Positions 63,801 through 64,000 of a stretch of 64,000 nucleotides of DNA are shown in pieces. Every line of letters begins with the position of its first letter. Position 1 is the first letter of the stretch. The notes under the pieces were generated by a model. That model was given only the letters and a program-made list of their open reading frames with translations. It was not told the origin of the DNA and did not search any database. A program made the translations under genes and the position numbers. Source of the stretch: Loripinus fragilis. Lineage: Eukaryota > Mollusca > Bivalvia > Lucinida > Lucinidae. The DNA is taken from positions 749,001 to 813,000 of the forward strand of contig CAXHUL010000525.1 of NCBI GenBank assembly GCA_964019695.1. Reading direction: 5' to 3'.

Positions 63801-64000
63801 CTGTGGGCAGCAAGCCAATTTTTTTTCCAAAATGTTGACCTATAAAAGAGCTTACTCGGGTGTGAAAATTATCATTGTGCGCGCGCGCCCCGGACCGCAA
63901 TTATGATATTTCCTGTTTTCCCATAGGGCCCAAGGCAAATGGGGATAGCGGTTGTACGCGCTTTCTAAGGCTCTGATCGCTTTTAGATTTTGCACGCGGA
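63801..64000 (+). repeat. Partial monomer (copy 79), cut by the window edge
   Basis: The first 200 bases of the unit are present without a visible difference from copy 1. The array therefore continues past the window. Confidence 0.95.

Larger units (their letters stand above)
1..64000. repeat. Satellite DNA array, 818-bp unit, 78.2 copies, whole window
   Basis: The same 818-bp sequence follows itself head to tail across the window, always in one orientation. With the phase set at base 1, copies start at 1, 819, 1637, 2455, 3273, then 4090 and every 818 bp, with 1-bp shifts after copies 5, 19, 23 and 37. Copy 78 is 62983-63800 and a partial copy is 63801-64000. Sampled copies differ from the common sequence by zero to about six bases, so identity is well above 99%. 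No unrelated sequence interrupts the array. Such long, pure, homogenised arrays are known from eukaryotic heterochromatin and are maintained by unequal exchange and gene conversion. The family is not one I recognise. The chromosomal location (centromere, pericentromere, subtelomere, accessory chromosome) cannot be told from this window. Confidence 0.98.
22902..64000. repeat. Right array segment, copies 29-79: mainly G-type, more private variants
   Basis: Only copies 34, 38, 49, 52 and 63 are T-type at monomer position 748 here; the other complete copies are G-type. I counted about 50 private or near-private substitutions by eye, a several-fold higher density than in the left segment. Shared rare variants still mark local block copying: position 406 C to G in copies 32 and 36 (25761, 29033); position 587 C to T in copies 43, 46 and 64 (34939, 37393, 52117); position 255 C to T in copies 55 and 58 (44423, 46877); position 351 C to T in copies 71 and 75 (57607, 60879); position 503 C to T in copies 31, 39 and 44 (25040, 31583, 35673). 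Some of these fall in CpG and could be recurrent mutation instead. Confidence 0.8.

Noticed and set aside
1..64000. CRISPR array or prokaryotic repeat locus
   Set aside because: The repeated unit is 818 bp with no variable spacers; everything is repeated, so neither repeats nor spacers of CRISPR type exist.
1..64000. Ribosomal RNA gene or intergenic spacer array
   Set aside because: No conserved rRNA sequence is visible in the unit, and 818 bp cannot hold a large rRNA gene. A 5S repeat is also not supported because I see no 5S gene sequence.

Overview
The whole window is one tandem satellite DNA array. A unit of 818 bp (about 51% G+C, counted by hand on copy 1) repeats head to tail, in one orientation, from the first base to the last: 78 complete copies (phase set at base 1) plus a 200-bp partial copy at the right edge. 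Four copies are 817 bp because of single-base deletions (copies 5, 19, 23, 37); no other length change was seen. There is no unique sequence, transposon insertion, inversion, RNA gene, CRISPR array or convincing protein-coding gene. Both edges cut through the array, so its true length exceeds 64 kb and its flanks are unknown.

This scale and homogeneity are typical of eukaryotic nuclear heterochromatin (centromeric, pericentromeric, subtelomeric/knob or B/sex-chromosome satellite), not of a prokaryote, virus or organelle. I do not recognise the family and cannot name the species. Substitutions between copies are strongly enriched for CpG to TpG/CpA changes, which suggests a lineage that methylates CpG in this array (for example plants or vertebrates). 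This is inference.

Layout. Copies 1-28 (1-22901) largely alternate between two unit types, separated by monomer position 748 (G or T), giving a 1.6-kb dimer pattern. On top of this sit larger block duplications: 5 copies (about 4.09 kb), 4 copies (3.27 kb) and 2 copies (1.64 kb), each shown by rare variants recurring at exact multiples of the unit. Copies 29-79 (22902-64000) are almost all G-type, with only five scattered T-type copies. They carry many more private substitutions and weaker block structure (variants shared at spacings of 3, 4, 5 or 8 copies). The left part therefore looks recently re-amplified and the right part older or less recently homogenised.

Within each unit I see a CCAAT plus TATAAAAG arrangement just upstream of a (GC)5 alternating tract, a perfect 6-bp-stem hairpin, a tandem 10-mer duplication, an 8-bp TTCGCGAA palindrome, and a dispersed motif resembling GGGTGTGAAAA on both strands. 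The short open frames (65-93 codons) recur only because the unit recurs: they overlap on both strands, gain stops and frameshifts in individual copies, and show no sign of protein-level constraint.
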